This document shows, one piece after another, positions 39,114-46,466 of a stretch of DNA of 48,108 nt; the first letter of the stretch is position 1; each line of letters begins with the position of its first letter. The stretch is from Azotobacter chroococcum (GTDB lineage: Bacteria; Pseudomonadota; Gammaproteobacteria; Pseudomonadales; Pseudomonadaceae), in contig NZ_SMMU01000027.1 in assembly GCF_004339665.1 (NCBI RefSeq), forward strand, positions 1-48,108, written 5' to 3'. The notes below the pieces were generated by a model. The model worked only from the letters and a program-made list of their open reading frames with translations, was not told the DNA's origin and ran no database searches. The position numbers and the translations under genes are program-made.

Positions 39114-40043
39114 TCAGCCCAGGCTGCCGGCGAAGCGCGCGGCGAGGCGCTCGCGCTGGAACGCCTCGACGAGGAAGTCGATGAAGGCGCGGGTCTTGGC
39201 CGGCATGAGGGTGCGGTTCGCGTAGTAGATCGAGATCGCGCCGGCGTCGGCGTACCAGCGGGGCAGCAGCCTCACCAGTTCGCCCCGCTCGATCCACGGC
39301 AGCACGTCCGGCACGGCGAGCAGCGTGACGCCGAGGCCGAGCAGCGCCGCCTCGCGCATGGCGGCGGGGTCGTTGAGGGTGAGCGTCTCGGCGAGCCTGG
39401 CCGGCATCTCGGCCCCGGCGGCGTCGCGCAGCGTCCACTGGCGCACCCGGCCGGTACGGCTGGAGCGCATGACGATGCCGGCGAACTCGGCCAGGCCGGC
39501 AGGGTCCGCCGGCGGCGTGCGTCCGGCCAGGTAGGCCGGCGAGGCGACCGCGACGATATGGGCGGGGGCGAGCGTGCGCGACACCACGCCCGGGGCGAGT
39601 TCGAAACCGCCGCCGATCGCCGCGTCGTAGCCTTCGGCGATCAGGTCCACCGGGCGGTTCTCGAAATGCCAGTCCGGGCGGATCAGCGGATGGCGGGCGA
39701 GAAAGGCCGGCAGCAGCGGCAGGACATGGGTGATGCCGAAGGTTGGCGGCATGCTGACCTTGAGCACGCCGGCCGGCTCGTCCCGTTCCGTCGCCAGCGT
39801 GGCGATCGCCGCCTGCAGCGCGTCGAGATTGCCGCCGATGGCTTCCAGGAAGCGCTCGCCGGCCTCGGTCAGGGTGAGCTTGCGCGTCGAGCGCTGGAAC
39901 AGCCGCACGCCGAGGTTCCGCTCCAGCATGCCGACGTTGCGGCTGACCGCCGCCGGCGTCAGGGCGAGGCGGCGCGCGGCGGCGGAGAAGCTGCCGGTCT
40001 CGGCGCTGCGGACGAAGGATTCGAGGTTGGCGAGGGTTTCCAT
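39114..40043 (-). CDS. LysR-type transcriptional regulator
   Basis: 309 residues. The N-terminal winged helix-turn-helix METLANLESFVRSAETGSFS and AARRLALTPAAVSRNVGMLE are clear, followed by the periplasmic-binding-like effector domain. It is divergent from the SDR gene with 111 bp between the starts, and the LysR-type box CTTGAA-N5-TTCAAG lies in that gap. It therefore probably controls the SDR and F420-reductase-like genes in response to an unknown small molecule. Confidence 0.92.
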   Translation of the reverse strand: METLANLESFVRSAETGSFSAAARRLALTPAAVSRNVGMLERNLGVRLFQRSTRKLTLTEAGERFLEAIGGNLDALQAAIATLATERDEPAGVLKVSMPPTFGITHVLPLLPAFLARHPLIRPDWHFENRPVDLIAEGYDAAIGGGFELAPGVVSRTLAPAHIVAVASPAYLAGRTPPADPAGLAEFAGIVMRSSRTGRVRQWTLRDAAGAEMPARLAETLTLNDPAAMREAALLGLGVTLLAVPDVLPWIERGELVRLLPRWYADAGAISIYYANRTLMPAKTRAFIDFLVEAFQRERLAARFAGSLG

Positions 40044-40063
40044 GGGCGAACTTTATACTGATG

Positions 40064-40080
40064 CTTGAAAATGATTCAAG
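40064..40080. promoter_or_regulatory. LysR-type operator in the divergent promoter
   Basis: CTTGAA-AATGA-TTCAAG, a perfect 6-bp inverted repeat around five bases (T-N11-A pattern). It is 21 bp upstream of the regulator's ATG, where LysR proteins bind to repress themselves and activate the divergent gene. Confidence 0.65.
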
Positions 40081-40154
40081 CCATTACCGGCTAATCAAGA
40101 GGTAATGACTGGGCCACCATTCACTCCATCGACAACGACCCCGGAGTGAATCCC

Positions 40155-40916
40155 ATGACCACCTCTCCCACCGGCACTACTCCCCTGTCCGGCAAGACCG
40201 CCCTCGTCACCGGCGGCTCGCGCTCGATCGGCGCGGCCATCGCCAGGCGCCTGGCCGCCGACGGCGCGGCGGTCGCCCTCACCTACAGCGCCTCGCCGGA
40301 GAAGGCCGCCGAGGTCGTCCGGGCCATCGAGGCTGCCGGCGGCCGGGCGCTCGCCATCGCCGCCGACGCGGGCGATCCGGCTGCCGTGCGCGCTGCCGTC
40401 GCCGCGACCGTCGAAGCCTTCGGCGGCCTCGACATCCTAGTCAACAACGCCGGCCTGGGCTTGGGCGGGGCGATCGAGGAGATCGCCTTCGAGACCTACG
40501 AGCGGATGATCGCAGTCAACGTCACCGGCGTGTTCGTCGCCACCCAGGAGGCCGTGCGCCACATGCAGGCCGGCGGGCGCATCGTCCATATCGGCTCGTC
40601 GATGACGCGCTACGCGGCCTTCCCGACCGCCTCGCTGTACACCCTGACCAAGGGTGCGGTCGCCGGCTTCAACCGCAGCCTGGTGCGCGACCTGGGGCCG
40701 CGCGGCATCACGGTCAACACCGTGCATCCCGGCCCGACCGACACCGACATGAACCCGGACGGCGGCCCGGTCAGCCAGATCGTCGGCCCCGGCATCGCCC
40801 TCGGCCGCTACGGCCAGCCGGACGAGATCGCCAGCGTCGTCGCCTTCCTCGCCGGCCCGCAAGCGGCCTTCGTCACCGGCGCCGAAATCGTCGCCGACGG
40901 CGGCTTCACCGCCTGA
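40155..40916 (+). CDS. short-chain dehydrogenase/reductase
   Basis: 253 residues. Classical SDR: cofactor loop TGGSRSIGAAIA, NNAG, catalytic Ser in HIGSSMTR, and the YxxxK pair in SLYTLTKGA. NAD(P)H-dependent, cytoplasmic; the basic residues after the first strand (SRS) favour NADPH. GGAG stands before the ATG at 40155; the GTG at 40146 is the alternative. It is the first gene of a two-gene unit with the F420-reductase-like protein, under the divergent LysR. Confidence 0.9.
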   Translation: MTTSPTGTTPLSGKTALVTGGSRSIGAAIARRLAADGAAVALTYSASPEKAAEVVRAIEAAGGRALAIAADAGDPAAVRAAVAATVEAFGGLDILVNNAGLGLGGAIEEIAFETYERMIAVNVTGVFVATQEAVRHMQAGGRIVHIGSSMTRYAAFPTASLYTLTKGAVAGFNRSLVRDLGPRGITVNTVHPGPTDTDMNPDGGPVSQIVGPGIALGRYGQPDEIASVVAFLAGPQAAFVTGAEIVADGGFTA

Positions 40917-40947
40917 TCCAGCCCATCCCGACTACAGGAGCAGCAGC

Positions 40948-41550
40948 ATGAACACCATCGGTATCCTCGGCGCCGGCGCCATCGGTTCGGCATTCGCCCG
41001 GGCGCTCGCCCGGCAGGGCATCCCCGCCGTCATCGCCAACAGCCGCGGCCCGGAGTCGCTGCAGGATCTGGTCCGCGAGATCGGCCCCTCGATCAGGGCC
41101 GGAACCCGCGAAGAGGCGGCGGCGCAGGACATCGTCCTGGTCGCGGTCAACTGGTCGAAGCTGCCGGCGGCGCTCGCCGGCCTGGCGGACTTCGGCGGAC
41201 GCATCGTGATCGACGCCAACAACCCGATCGAGGCGCCGCTGTTCAGGCCGGTCGAACTGCACGGCCGCGCCTCCAGCGAGGTCTTCGCCGAACTCGTGCC
41301 GGGCGCCCGCGTGGTGAAGGCCTTCAACCACCTTCAACCGCAGCTGGTCTCCGGCGCGCCGGGAGCGGAGGGCGGCCGGCGGGTGCTGTTCCTCTCCGGC
41401 GACGACGCCCGCGCCAGGGCGGCGGTGGGCGCGCTGATCGAGCGACTGGGCTTCTTCGCCATCGATCTCGGCCCGCTCGCCATCGGCGCCCGCCTGGTGC
41501 AGTTCCCCGGCGGCCCGCTGCCGGCGCTCAATCTGGTCAGGTTCGACTGA
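40948..41550 (+). CDS. NADPH-dependent F420-reductase-like Rossmann protein
   Basis: 200 residues. MNTIGILGAGAIGSAFARAL is the GxGxxG dinucleotide-binding loop, followed by ANSRGPES (NADPH-type), DANNPIE and KAFNHLQPQL. This resembles the F420-dependent NADP reductase family, but gammaproteobacteria generally lack F420, so it is more likely a related NADPH oxidoreductase acting on another substrate. CAGGAGCAGC precedes the ATG. Its 3' end overlaps the convergent membrane-protein gene by 14 bp. Confidence 0.85.
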   Translation: MNTIGILGAGAIGSAFARALARQGIPAVIANSRGPESLQDLVREIGPSIRAGTREEAAAQDIVLVAVNWSKLPAALAGLADFGGRIVIDANNPIEAPLFRPVELHGRASSEVFAELVPGARVVKAFNHLQPQLVSGAPGAEGGRRVLFLSGDDARARAAVGALIERLGFFAIDLGPLAIGARLVQFPGGPLPALNLVRFD

Positions 41551-41941
41551 CGGCCCGGCGGCGCCCATGCAGTGACAGCCCGATGCAGGCCAGCGCACCC
41601 AGCGAAACCGCCGCATGGAACTCCGGCGAGCCAAACCCCAGCAGCGCCGCGAACGCACCGCCGACCGCGAGGGCGCACCAGGCAACGGCCCGCTTTCGGG
41701 CCGGCGCCATGGCCACCGCGGCGCCGATGACCGCGACGGCGGACAGCCCGGCGAAGACCGTGATCAGCAGGTCAAGGCGGCCCTGGACTGCCTTGTTCAT
41801 GCAATAGCCGGAAACGAAGTCCTCCGCCGGACACCAGGCGCGCTCGGCATGGGCATGCAGCGCCATGCCCGTGAACGCCGTGGTGACCCAGGCAAGGCAA
41901 GCGGAGGGGACGGTGAGCAGCCATCGGAGCCAGGTGGGCAT
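41537..41941 (-). CDS. four-helix membrane protein, unknown function (134 aa)
   Basis: MPTWLRWLLTVPSACLAWVT starts a protein with about four hydrophobic segments (also LLITVFAGLSAVAVIGAAVAM, AVAWCALAVGGAFAALL and AVSLGALACIGLSL) and a Cys in the loop WCPAEDFVSGYC. GGAGATCACC-ATG supports the start. No family recognised. It runs head-on into the F420-reductase-like gene. Confidence 0.6.
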   Translation of the reverse strand: MPTWLRWLLTVPSACLAWVTTAFTGMALHAHAERAWCPAEDFVSGYCMNKAVQGRLDLLITVFAGLSAVAVIGAAVAMAPARKRAVAWCALAVGGAFAALLGFGSPEFHAAVSLGALACIGLSLHGRRRAVSRT

Positions 41942-41952
41942 GGTGATCTCCA

Positions 41953-42352
41953 GCGCTGGGAGCTGCGAAAAGAAAGCTGGCGCCTGGTCGAGTACTTCGA
42001 CTGGCAGACCACGGAGCGCTTCGGCGGCCAGTTCCAGGTGATCTACCAGAAGGACGTCTGACCCGACGGCGAAAACTCGCGCTGGCTGTCGGTCGGCGTG
42101 CGGCCGGTGTACGCCTTCACCGAGACGTTCAAGCTGAGCGCCGAGATCGGCCACGACCAGATCAAGGCGACCGACGGCACCCGCAAGCTGACCAAGTTCA
42201 CCGTCGCACCGACCTGGTCGCTGTCCGGCCCGGGCTTCTGGGCGCGGCCGGAACTGCGCGTCTTCTACACCTACGCCACCTGGAACGAGGCGGCGCAGCG
42301 CGCGGCCAGCGAAATGGACCCCGAGTCCGCACGGTCCGAGACCGGCGCCTTA
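41953..42352 (+). pseudogene. relic of a lamB maltoporin gene (C-terminal part)
   Basis: Codons read WELRKESWRLVEYFDWQTT then FGGQFQVIYQKDV, a TGA at 42059, and in the same frame RWLSVGVRPVYAFTETFKLS, TKFTVAPTWSLSGPGFW, RPELRVFYTYATWNEAAQ and MDPESARSETGA. This is the C-terminal third of LamB, whose last strands end at a Trp-Trp. It has a premature stop and loses its final ~20 residues at a composite REP element (42353 onwards). The upstream two-thirds are missing. Confidence 0.8.
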
Positions 42353-42474
42353 ATCGATCGTGCCCACGCTCCTGCGTGGGCACGTTGCAGGGGACACTTC
42401 GGCTCGGCGCCTCTGGGGCGCAGGAGCGCCCGGCCCTGGGCTCCCACGCAGGAGCGTGGGAGCCATCAAACCGC
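42353..42474. repeat. composite REP-like element, copy D
   Basis: ATCGATCGTGCCCACG...CGTGGGCACG (42359-42384) and GGCTCCCACG...CGTGGGAGCCATCA (42439-42464), both perfect. Its insertion cuts off the lamB relic; the higA gene follows on the other strand. Confidence 0.85.
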
Positions 42475-42491
42475 GTTGAAAGGGTTGGGAT

Positions 42492-42872
42492 TCAGGCCCG
42501 AGAGGCCGGCTTGATCAGACTTTCCGCTGGAATGCCGAACATGCTGTGCAGCCGCCAGACCATCGGCAGAGTGAGCGCGCGCTTGCCATTCAGGACTTCA
42601 TACACGCGATTGGTCCGCCCGATGGCCGGCTCCAGATCCTTCGCCGTCAGGCCGGATTGCTCCATGCGGAACTTGATGGCGTCAATCGGGTTCGGCAGGT
42701 CCACGGGGAAGTGCTTCGACTCGTAGGCCTCGATCAGCGTGACCATGACGTCGAAACGATCGCCTTCCGGCGTGCCGGGCTCCGGCTCATGATCGAACAG
42801 GGCCGACACTTCCTTGAGCGCTGCGCGATAGTCTTGATCAGTGCGAATCGGACGAATGTCCATGGCGGTCAC
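42492..42872 (-). CDS. higA: HigA-type helix-turn-helix antitoxin
   Basis: 126 residues. The C-terminal half is an XRE-like helix-turn-helix (FRMEQSGLTAKDLEPAIGRTNRV, then VLNGKRALTLPMV). The N-terminal part (IRTDQDYRAALKEVSALFDHE) is the HigA N-terminal type. It lies after the toxin gene, the reversed order typical of higBA; a GTG start at 42872 overlaps the toxin stop by GTGA, and an ATG at 42863 is the alternative. It should bind the palindrome upstream of higB. Confidence 0.88.
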   Translation of the reverse strand: MTAMDIRPIRTDQDYRAALKEVSALFDHEPEPGTPEGDRFDVMVTLIEAYESKHFPVDLPNPIDAIKFRMEQSGLTAKDLEPAIGRTNRVYEVLNGKRALTLPMVWRLHSMFGIPAESLIKPASRA

Positions 42873-43171
42873 TCCATCTCTATGGTGTCGGCATCAATGG
42901 CGTCATATTGCGCATGGGTGCCGACAAACTTGATGTAAATGGCGCCGAAGCGGTAGGCAACAGCAACAACCAGTCGGTAGCTATTGCCTTTGATGTTGAA
43001 GACAACCCGCCGGCTTTTGAGAATGCTCGCATTGCGAAACTGAGCCTTGATTTCGGCCGGGCTCGACCAGTTGGCTTTCCTGGCTTCATCGATCCAGGCA
43101 AGAAGCGGCTGTTCGGCATCCGGGTATTTATCCCAGAAGGCTGTCAGGTGGCTGATGGCGATAATTCTCAT
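42869..43171 (-). CDS. higB: HigB-type mRNA interferase toxin
   Basis: 100 residues (MRIIAISHLTAFWDKYPDAEQ...). The core is RelE-superfamily HigB_toxin type: ANWSSPAEIKAQFRNASILK, VVFNIKGNSYRLVVAVAYRF and IYIKFVGTHAQYDAID. The FxxKGNxYRLV and the FVGTHxxYDxI motifs are the signatures of this family. It cuts ribosome-associated mRNA when free of HigA. First gene of the operon. Confidence 0.9.
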   Translation of the reverse strand: MRIIAISHLTAFWDKYPDAEQPLLAWIDEARKANWSSPAEIKAQFRNASILKSRRVVFNIKGNSYRLVVAVAYRFGAIYIKFVGTHAQYDAIDADTIEME

Positions 43172-43182
43172 GGGGTCATGTT

Positions 43183-43199
43183 AGTCCCAATATGGGACT
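43183..43199. promoter_or_regulatory. perfect palindrome upstream of higBA, probable HigA operator
   Basis: AGTCCCA-ATA-TGGGACT, 7-bp perfect arms around three bases, 12 bp upstream of the higB ATG. HigA-type antitoxins repress their own promoter through such sites. Confidence 0.65.
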
Positions 43200-43406
43200 T
43201 GGGCAATGCCGACGGGTGGCCGTCCTTGGCCGGCGGGTCAGACGGATACACCTTTCGAGGCAAGCGACGCCCTCGGCAGCCGCATCGTCTCCTCGGCAAC
43301 GCTCAGCTCGAAATGGGCATCACTTCCTCAGCCCGGCTCGCGGATGACATCCCTGCACTTCCTCAGGAAAACCGAGAGGGTGACTGGACTTGTGTATAAC
43401 GGCGAG

Positions 43407-43502
43407 CGCTCCTGCGTGGGCACGTTGCAGGGGACGCTTCGGCGCCCCCGGGGCGCAGGAGCGCCTGGCCTTGGGCTTCCCACGCCGGAGCGTGGGAGCC
43501 AT
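43407..43502. repeat. composite REP-like element, copy E (degenerate)
   Basis: CTCCTGCGTGGGCACG (left palindrome, arm partly lost) and GGCTTCCCACGCCGGAGCGTGGGAGCCATCA (43475-43502, two changes). The copy is more diverged than A-D. It lies between higBA and the integron-like stretch. Confidence 0.7.
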
Positions 43503-43678
43503 CAAAACAGCGACACTGTCGGAACAGGCGAGTCCTGCAGCGGAGCAAGGCCGATAACAATGCTGATTCTGGTGATCGATTGAGCGCTTGGCCCCCGCTG
43601 CGCGAACTACAGAATGGCCCGGGCGGCAACGCCCATGGAAGGCCGGATATACGAATGCAACCGCACTGACGACAGGGT

Positions 43679-43731
43679 TGAAACAGCATTACTCACCACT
43701 TGTGGGGAGAGTCCATATACATTTGTTAGCT
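43679..43731 (-). other. degenerate attC-like site after the PIN gene
   Basis: On the minus strand AGCTAAC (43725-43731, holding the stop codon of the PIN gene) begins a hairpin with an ACTCTCCCCAC-AA-GTGGTGAGT stem (43691-43712) that has extra unpaired bases on one arm, as in integron attC sites. AGCTAAC is the exact complement of GTTAGCT at the other end of the gene, as required for a cassette's two ends. The far core site is not canonical (GTTTCAA), so it may be decayed. Confidence 0.5.
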
Positions 43732-44832
43732 CTCGCTTCGACTTCTTCTATTGAAAATAGAATCTACTGACAAATTACTGGCGGTTTCATTCTTGGTGTC
43801 GTACTCAAAGCTTCCATCAATACAAGTTCTAAGTATAAATGATAGCTTGGCGTGGTCGTCTTCGATGTTGATGTTGTACAGGGATTTAGTCGACTCTATC
43901 TCGCTTGCGTATTGCTTGTATTCTATGGCGTCAATCGTGATGGCTAAGTCGACACTTCGCATTTCAAAGTAGGCTTCGATATAGACGTTGTCACCGGAAA
44001 GACGTTTAACAGATTTTACTTCTGGGTCTTCCAAACCCTCAAAAACATCTGATTCTATATCTATAACTGGAGTCAGTTTGTCGGAGAATACTTTATTATC
44101 CAATAGCTGGCTAATATCGCCATTGCTCATTGAGTTCAAATAGTCCTCTGTTTCGGAGATTAAGAAGTGCTCTAGATTGTCCAGTATTTCGTGGCGATCA
44201 AATGAGTGAGATATTTTATCAACATTCTCGTTGACGAAATCATAAATGTTTAAGTATGGCCTAATGTTGGCTTTTATTTTATATTCTTCGATGTCTCTCA
44301 ATAGGTCATTATTGAAAGATAGATTGTTTCCGTTTGATTGGAAGAAGTCGTGCTTGTTGTTTGTTATAAAGGCGACGTTTCCTTCTATTTTGTTTGAGGA
44401 TAAATAATTTAAGAATGACAGCCAGATCAATGTGTCTCTATATCCTTTTTCTTGATTGGAAAAAGGTTTTACTAGCTTAATGGCTCTTTCTACTACCTTG
44501 CTTTGAGGTATGCAGTCATATTCGATGCTATCAATCCAATCGACTTTCTCCTTCAGTATTTTGACAAGGTCATAAGGCTGAAACCCAAGATCATCGATTG
44601 TGAATTTTAAATTTCTCGAATTTAACTGCTCGCCCTTCTTTATAAGCCTGCTTAATTCCGATTTAATTTCATTGAGCTCGCGCTCTCTGATGTTATTTGT
44701 TTCTTGCGCAACTAAGTCGGAGAGTAGCAGTTCGTGCTGTTCATTGTTCAAAAAGTAAAATAAGAGTTTGAAATTTGCATTGCTTGCAAACCAATTTTTG
44801 TAAAAAGCATTAGTATCTAAAAATACTTTCAT
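43726..44832 (-). CDS. PIN-domain protein (DUF4935-like), AT-rich cassette gene
   Basis: 368 residues. MKVFLDTNAFYKNW gives the first PIN Asp; further acidic residues occur in LVAQETNNIRERELNE, GYRDTLIWLSFL and FITNNKHDFF. This is the order of the four PIN-site acids of DUF4935-type proteins, which are predicted RNases in defence islands. The C-terminal ~180 residues are AT-rich, charged and not recognised. The gene is far AT-richer than its neighbours and sits in what looks like an integron cassette, so it is probably acquired. Whether it is a toxin or an anti-phage effector is unknown. Confidence 0.75.
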   Translation of the reverse strand: MKVFLDTNAFYKNWFASNANFKLLFYFLNNEQHELLLSDLVAQETNNIRERELNEIKSELSRLIKKGEQLNSRNLKFTIDDLGFQPYDLVKILKEKVDWIDSIEYDCIPQSKVVERAIKLVKPFSNQEKGYRDTLIWLSFLNYLSSNKIEGNVAFITNNKHDFFQSNGNNLSFNNDLLRDIEEYKIKANIRPYLNIYDFVNENVDKISHSFDRHEILDNLEHFLISETEDYLNSMSNGDISQLLDNKVFSDKLTPVIDIESDVFEGLEDPEVKSVKRLSGDNVYIEAYFEMRSVDLAITIDAIEYKQYASEIESTKSLYNINIEDDHAKLSFILRTCIDGSFEYDTKNETASNLSVDSIFNRRSRSES

Positions 44833-44871
44833 TAAAGATTGTTCTCAAGTTGCTTGCGTTCTATGGGCGTG

Positions 44872-44931
44872 AGCTAACGCCCAGCATCAGCGGCGGAGCG
44901 AAGCACCGTCCGCTGCATGCTGTTGTTGGGC
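44872..44931 (-). other. attC-like recombination site (integron cassette end)
   Basis: On the minus strand GCCCAAC (44925-44931, R'' box RYYYAAC) and GTTAGCT (44872-44878, R' box) enclose CAGCATGCAGCGG...CCGCTGATGCTG, an imperfect hairpin with an extrahelical G. This is the build of attC sites. The translated end of the gene (NSMQRTVLRSAADAGR) is the kind of tail often seen at the ends of cassette-encoded proteins, since the attC is read through. Confidence 0.7.
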
Positions 44932-45926
44932 AACTGAAGCTGGATGCCCCACTTCGGTGGGTACCACTGAGGGATCGGGGCCGGGCGCGGCGTGTACTTT
45001 TGCTTAATGCGGGTTCGCCCGGACTCGCCCTTGATCTCGGGGTGCGCAACGCGCGCGTACTTGCTTACCTCGCAGAACACGTTCTGGCAGTCGATGAGCT
45101 GAAGACTGCGGCCCCAGAGGCTCTGGAACCTCACGCCCAGCCGCTCGAACTCGTCGTCCGCACGTGCTGCCATGACGTGAATAATCTCGGCCTCACTCAG
45201 GCCCGCCGTGTCACTGAAGCACTTGCTGATGCCATCCCGAGCTCCGGGGCCCGCCACGACGAACTCCATCTCGGAGAAGTCGGTCAGCTCGCTGTAGTTG
45301 ATGTCGATGGCGAACTGGAACGCGAGAAAATCCCCCAGCGACGGATAGCCGCGCAGCAGCTCGAATGCTCCTCGAAGCGAGCCTGCCTTCGCAATCTTCT
45401 TCGGGGCTCCATCGGTCATCATGTGCTCGATAAGCCGCAGGTGGTTGCGGTGCTTGCGCGGGCTACCGAATGCTGGTGACGGCATGATGTACGCGGCCGA
45501 GTAAACGCGCTCGCCTTCCTCCAGCAGGCCGTCCAACACTTTCGCATATGCGTCGAACGAAAAGTCTCCCCAGCTCAGCGCGCCGAGCCTCGAGCACAGG
45601 CTCTCCCACGTTTCGATCTTGTTGAAGAGCTTGAACAACATCGTGCGGAAGAAGACCTCCTCGGCCTTCTGCGAGCCCTCATAGATCACGTGGCGAATGA
45701 GGTACTGACTCACACGATCCGATGCGCGGTACGCGTTCGTGAAGCGATGCCCGCTTAGGATCGGATCCTCCGTCCACGGCGGCATGGTGCCGAGCACGCG
45801 GCGCATGAACATTTCCTGACGCTGCGAGGCGAAGCGCCAGTATGTGTCGAACACGGGCGTCGTCTTGAGTACGCGCCCGCCCGGCAGCCGGATGTCGTAA
45901 GCAGCCCGCATCCTCAATCCGTCCAC
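44874..45926 (-). CDS. 5-hmdU DNA kinase helical-domain-like (base hypermodification family) protein
   Basis: 350 residues. The conserved core FDTYWRFASQRQEMFMRRV, DPILSGHRFTNAYRASDRVS, IRHVIYEG and FKLFNKIETWE, then SPRKHRNHLRLIEHMM, FLAFQFAIDINYS, FVVAGPGARDGI and LIDCQNVFCEVSKYARVAHP, is, from memory, that of the HMUDK_hel/aGPT-Pplase group predicted in phage-type base-hypermodification pathways. No catalytic mechanism is established here. The start is a GTG at 45926 with AGGAG four bases upstream; ATG at 45911 is an alternative. It is the last gene of the MazG-TIR operon, and its tail runs through an attC-like site. Confidence 0.7.
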   Translation of the reverse strand: MDGLRMRAAYDIRLPGGRVLKTTPVFDTYWRFASQRQEMFMRRVLGTMPPWTEDPILSGHRFTNAYRASDRVSQYLIRHVIYEGSQKAEEVFFRTMLFKLFNKIETWESLCSRLGALSWGDFSFDAYAKVLDGLLEEGERVYSAAYIMPSPAFGSPRKHRNHLRLIEHMMTDGAPKKIAKAGSLRGAFELLRGYPSLGDFLAFQFAIDINYSELTDFSEMEFVVAGPGARDGISKCFSDTAGLSEAEIIHVMAARADDEFERLGVRFQSLWGRSLQLIDCQNVFCEVSKYARVAHPEIKGESGRTRIKQKYTPRPAPIPQWYPPKWGIQLQLPNNSMQRTVLRSAADAGR

Positions 45927-46459
45927 GCTGCTCCTGTCCGATTCCTTCCGAAAGAGTCTCGCGAATTGTCGGGGTTCACGCGGCTCCGCCGCTCATAGGC
46001 CGCGTGAATCCAACCCTGGACGGTTGCCGCATCATCCGACCACGGATGGATGCTCGCGAATCCGCACTCGATATTGTCGTGAAGACGTGGAGGAATCGTG
46101 TACGAGTTGTACATGGAGAACGCTGGGCGCGGGTAGGAGGGGAGGATAATGCCGAGCAGCCCCGACCGGGAGTTGAACTGCGTGTGCCGAATCGATGACC
46201 CGATTTCCCAATCGACGTGCTTGCGCTGCCACGTCTCCGCACCGATCAAGACTACGGTCACCGAGGTGTCCCGAAGATACTCGTCTCGGATCTTCTGCCG
46301 GATGGTATCCGTCGACAGGTACGGGTTGATGTCACCAACCTGCACCGAACCCGGCACGATAGCGCCGAAGGTGTTCCCGAAGCGCTGCTCAAAGAGCCTC
46401 TTGTAGCCCTCATCGAGCGCATGGTGGTAGCTGACAAAAACCCTATGTCTGGTGCTCAT
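45914..46459 (-). CDS. TIR-like (DUF1863/MTH538, ThsB-type) protein
   Basis: 181 residues. RHRVFVSYHHALDEGYKRLF is the FVSY/H start of a TIR-like fold, followed by STDTIRQKIRDEYLRDTSVT, VVLIGAETWQRKHVDWEI and GIILPSY. The Glu in DWEI is at the place of the TIR catalytic Glu. Proteins of this group serve as sensors or NAD-consuming signal makers in anti-phage systems (Thoeris ThsB). It starts 7 bp after the MazG-like gene and its end overlaps the hypermodification-like gene, so the three are one operon. Confidence 0.8.
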   Translation of the reverse strand: MSTRHRVFVSYHHALDEGYKRLFEQRFGNTFGAIVPGSVQVGDINPYLSTDTIRQKIRDEYLRDTSVTVVLIGAETWQRKHVDWEIGSSIRHTQFNSRSGLLGIILPSYPRPAFSMYNSYTIPPRLHDNIECGFASIHPWSDDAATVQGWIHAAYERRSRVNPDNSRDSFGRNRTGAAWTD

Positions 46460-46466
46460 ATCGTTC

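Noticed and set aside
45911-45926. ATG at 45911 as the start of the hypermodification-like gene
   Set aside because: The GTG at 45926 has AGGAG just upstream while the ATG has none at a usable distance; kept only as an alternative.
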